DNA of 64,000 nucleotides, taken from the NCBI RefSeq assembly GCF_020829445.1, contig NZ_JAIVFV010000013.1, forward strand, positions 1 through 64,000, read 5' to 3'. The position numbers and the translations under genes were made by a program. Origin of the DNA: Nostoc sp. CHAB 5836. GTDB taxonomy: Bacteria > Cyanobacteriota > Cyanobacteriia > Cyanobacteriales > Nostocaceae. Under the pieces are notes generated by a model, which was not told the origin of the DNA, did not search any database, and worked only from the letters and a program-made list of their open reading frames with translations. Below, one piece after another: positions 62,565-64,000 of this stretch. Position 1 is the first letter of the stretch. Every line of letters begins with the position of its first letter.

Positions 62565-63275
62565 ATGAACCATCTCTGGCTACCTGCACCGACAGATTTA
62601 ACTTTGTTACCGGATGAGATTCACGTCTGGCGCATAGAACTTGACCAACCAGAAGCACAGTTACAACATTTAGCAACAACCCTTTCCAGTGATGAAACGG
62701 CTCGTGCTGAACGCTTCTATTTTCAGCAACATCGACAGCGTTTCATTGCTGGTCGCGGTATTCTCCGAATTATATTAGCTCGCTATTTGGGTATCAAGCC
62801 ATCACAAGTAGAGTTTAATTATCAACAGCGTGGTAAACCAGTATTAGCAGATACATTTGCCGATAGTGGACTGGCGTTTAACTTGTCTCATTCCCAAGAT
62901 TTAGGTTTGTGTGCGGTGAATTGCACCCGCCAAATTGGCGTAGACCTAGAATATATTCGCCCCATGTCTGATTTAGAAGCTATTGCCAAACGGTTCTTTT
63001 TACCGAGAGAATATGAAATGTTGCGATCGCTATCTCCCAACCAACAGCAAGAGGTATTTTTCCGTTACTGGACTTGTAAGGAAGCTTATTTAAAAGCAAC
63101 TGGAGAGGGACTATCCCAGTTAGAGCAAATTGAAGTGTCATTGACTCCCACCGAACCAGCCAAGTTACAGATATTACAAGACTGGAGTCTTTTTGAACTA
63201 GTACCCGCGAACAATTATGTTGCTGCTGTTGCTGTAGCGAATTTTGGCTGGAACTTAAAATGCTGGCAATATTAG
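62565..63275 (+). CDS. hetI: 4'-phosphopantetheinyl transferase (HetI/Sfp type)
   Basis: 236 residues from the ATG at 62565. It transfers the phosphopantetheine arm from CoA to carrier proteins of fatty acid, polyketide and non-ribosomal peptide synthases, including the heterocyst glycolipid pathway. Visible: FIAGRGILRIILARYLG, LAFNLSHSQDLGLCAV, the metal-binding IGVDLEYIRPM and the FRYWTCKEAYLKATGEGL helix. The match with Anabaena HetI, as I remember it, extends over the whole length. AATTACG heptamers run to within three bases of the start, leaving no Shine-Dalgarno site. Confidence 0.93.
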   Translation: MNHLWLPAPTDLTLLPDEIHVWRIELDQPEAQLQHLATTLSSDETARAERFYFQQHRQRFIAGRGILRIILARYLGIKPSQVEFNYQQRGKPVLADTFADSGLAFNLSHSQDLGLCAVNCTRQIGVDLEYIRPMSDLEAIAKRFFLPREYEMLRSLSPNQQQEVFFRYWTCKEAYLKATGEGLSQLEQIEVSLTPTEPAKLQILQDWSLFELVPANNYVAAVAVANFGWNLKCWQY

Positions 63276-63310
63276 TCATTAGTCATTTGTCATTTGTCAT
63301 TTGTCATTAA
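63274..63310. repeat. STRR heptamer repeat (TCATTTG)
   Basis: About five units of TCATTTG/TCATTAG starting at the hetI stop codon. Confidence 0.85.
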
Positions 63311-63318
63311 TCTCCGTG

Positions 63319-63384
63319 TCTCCTCATCTCCCTCATCTCCCTCATCTCCCTCATCCCCCTCATCCCCCTCATCCCCCTCATCTT
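63319..63384. repeat. Nonamer tandem repeat (CTCATCTCC / CTCATCCCC)
   Basis: Seven consecutive 9-base units between hetI and the convergent SDR gene, ending just before the SDR stop at 63387. Confidence 0.9.
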
Positions 63385-63386
63385 CC

Positions 63387-64000
63387 CTACTTCTCTTCCT
63401 GCATATTTCTGACAATTTTTGTCACCAGCTTTCTGGGTAGAAATCTGACGCTTTTTGCAAGTAGTTTATTGATAAAACCAGGAATGACAATAGTTTTGCC
63501 CTTCATTAAGGCACGAAAACCAATTTCGGCTACTGTTTGTGCATCCATCATTTTCTTGCCCTTGAGCAACTTAGAGTCAGCCATTCCGGTTCTTTCATGA
63601 AAGGCGGATGCGGTTGAACCTGGACAAAGAACTGTCACAGTGACACCTGTACCTTCTAATTCATTAGCGATCGCTTCTGAAAAAGATAAGATATAAGCTT
63701 TAGTAGCAAAATAAACCGCCATTAAAGGCCCAGGTTGAAAGGCCGCAGCCGAGGCAACATTTAATATTTTACCTTCACCTTGGTTTACCATGCCCTTCAC
63801 GAATAGCTTAGTTAAATGGGTGAGACACACCAAATTTACCTGTAGCATTTCTAGTTCAGTAGCTAGGTCTGTTTCGTGAAATAATCCATAGATCCCAAAT
63901 CCAGCATTATTTACCAGCACATCAACATTAATATCGGCTTTTTGCAACTCCATGAAAATTTCTTCAGGAGCTGTTGATATCGATAAATCCTTAACAATAG
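63387..64000 (-). CDS. Short-chain dehydrogenase/reductase (5' end outside window)
   Basis: At least 204 codons; the frame is open to the window edge, so the N-terminal NAD(P)-binding part is missing. Visible SDR motifs: VLVNNAGFGIYG (NNAG), KILNVASAAAFQPGP with catalytic Ser region, and YFATKAYILSFSEAIANEL (YxxxK). LCPGSTASAFHERTG follows. The C-terminus (INKLLAKSVRFLPRKLVTKI) is basic. Convergent with hetI, a position that in Anabaena is held by hetN, but the HetN pentapeptide RGSGR is replaced by NQGEGK, so I call it a general SDR. The substrate is unknown. Confidence 0.85.
   Translation of the reverse strand, partial: IVKDLSISTAPEEIFMELQKADINVDVLVNNAGFGIYGLFHETDLATELEMLQVNLVCLTHLTKLFVKGMVNQGEGKILNVASAAAFQPGPLMAVYFATKAYILSFSEAIANELEGTGVTVTVLCPGSTASAFHERTGMADSKLLKGKKMMDAQTVAEIGFRALMKGKTIVIPGFINKLLAKSVRFLPRKLVTKIVRNMQEEK

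Noticed and set aside
63387-64000. SDR gene beside hetI as hetN
   Set aside because: The position fits, but the HetN pentapeptide RGSGR is absent (NQGEGK in its place), and the rest reads as a general SDR.

Overview
The window looks like chromosome of a heterocyst-forming filamentous cyanobacterium of the Nostoc/Anabaena type. The evidence is the dense HIP1 octamers (GCGATCGC), heptamer tandem repeats, a light-independent protochlorophyllide reductase gene (chlB), a HetI-type phosphopantetheinyl transferase, RpaA, a RexT/TrxA pair and a short-MrpA type Mrp operon. The genus was not determined.

Layout. 0-8 kb: the tail of an unknown gene, a membrane-anchored TPR protein, two tandem copies of a small toxin/immunity-like module downstream of chlB, then chlB. 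8-18 kb: Uma2-type protein, topA, a 46-codon gene, aroQ, a degenerate ADP-ribosylglycohydrolase-like protein and a 7TM-HD phosphohydrolase. 17.3-21.6 kb: a duplicated region with copies of the HD gene tail and of a secreted protein gene. 20-25 kb: glycine-zipper peptide, DUF4160/DUF2442 pair, GerMN lipoprotein, tRNA-Gly(CCC), HD hydrolase, CheR. 25-34 kb: amine oxidase, truB, methyltransferase, nitroreductase, Old Yellow Enzyme, trxA divergent from rexT, GHL10 hydrolase. 34-38 kb: a broken ISL3 element, a heme-oxygenase-like protein, an O-methyltransferase and a surface-protein remnant. 38-48 kb: S2P protease, coaBC, esterase and a Fut-type ferric iron ABC transporter. 48-53 kb: DUF488/DUF488/dual-OB cluster (the last gene split by a MITE), purH and two paralogous small RNAs. 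53-59 kb: the Mrp antiporter operon with an IscB (OMEGA) element between mrpF and mrpG. 59-64 kb: rpaA, an alpha/beta hydrolase, a decayed DUF433/DUF5615 pair, hetI and a partial SDR gene.

The strongest non-routine signals are these. (1) An ISC element carries iscB with a one-base frameshift near its 3' end, an upstream omega-RNA region and terminal hairpins. (2) Two small RNAs have different stems that both pair, an identical loop and a shared promoter; their 5' end is complementary to the Yfr1 core, so they look like the Yfr2 family. (3) Several families of TA-inserting MITEs are present. One identical pair has a copy inside a dual-OB gene, where removal restores the frame; another family repeatedly sits on stop codons. 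(4) There are two segmental duplications, one with breakpoints at HIP1 octamers and one that carried off the 3' end of chlB.

All calls come from reading the sequence and recalled family knowledge; no database search was run.
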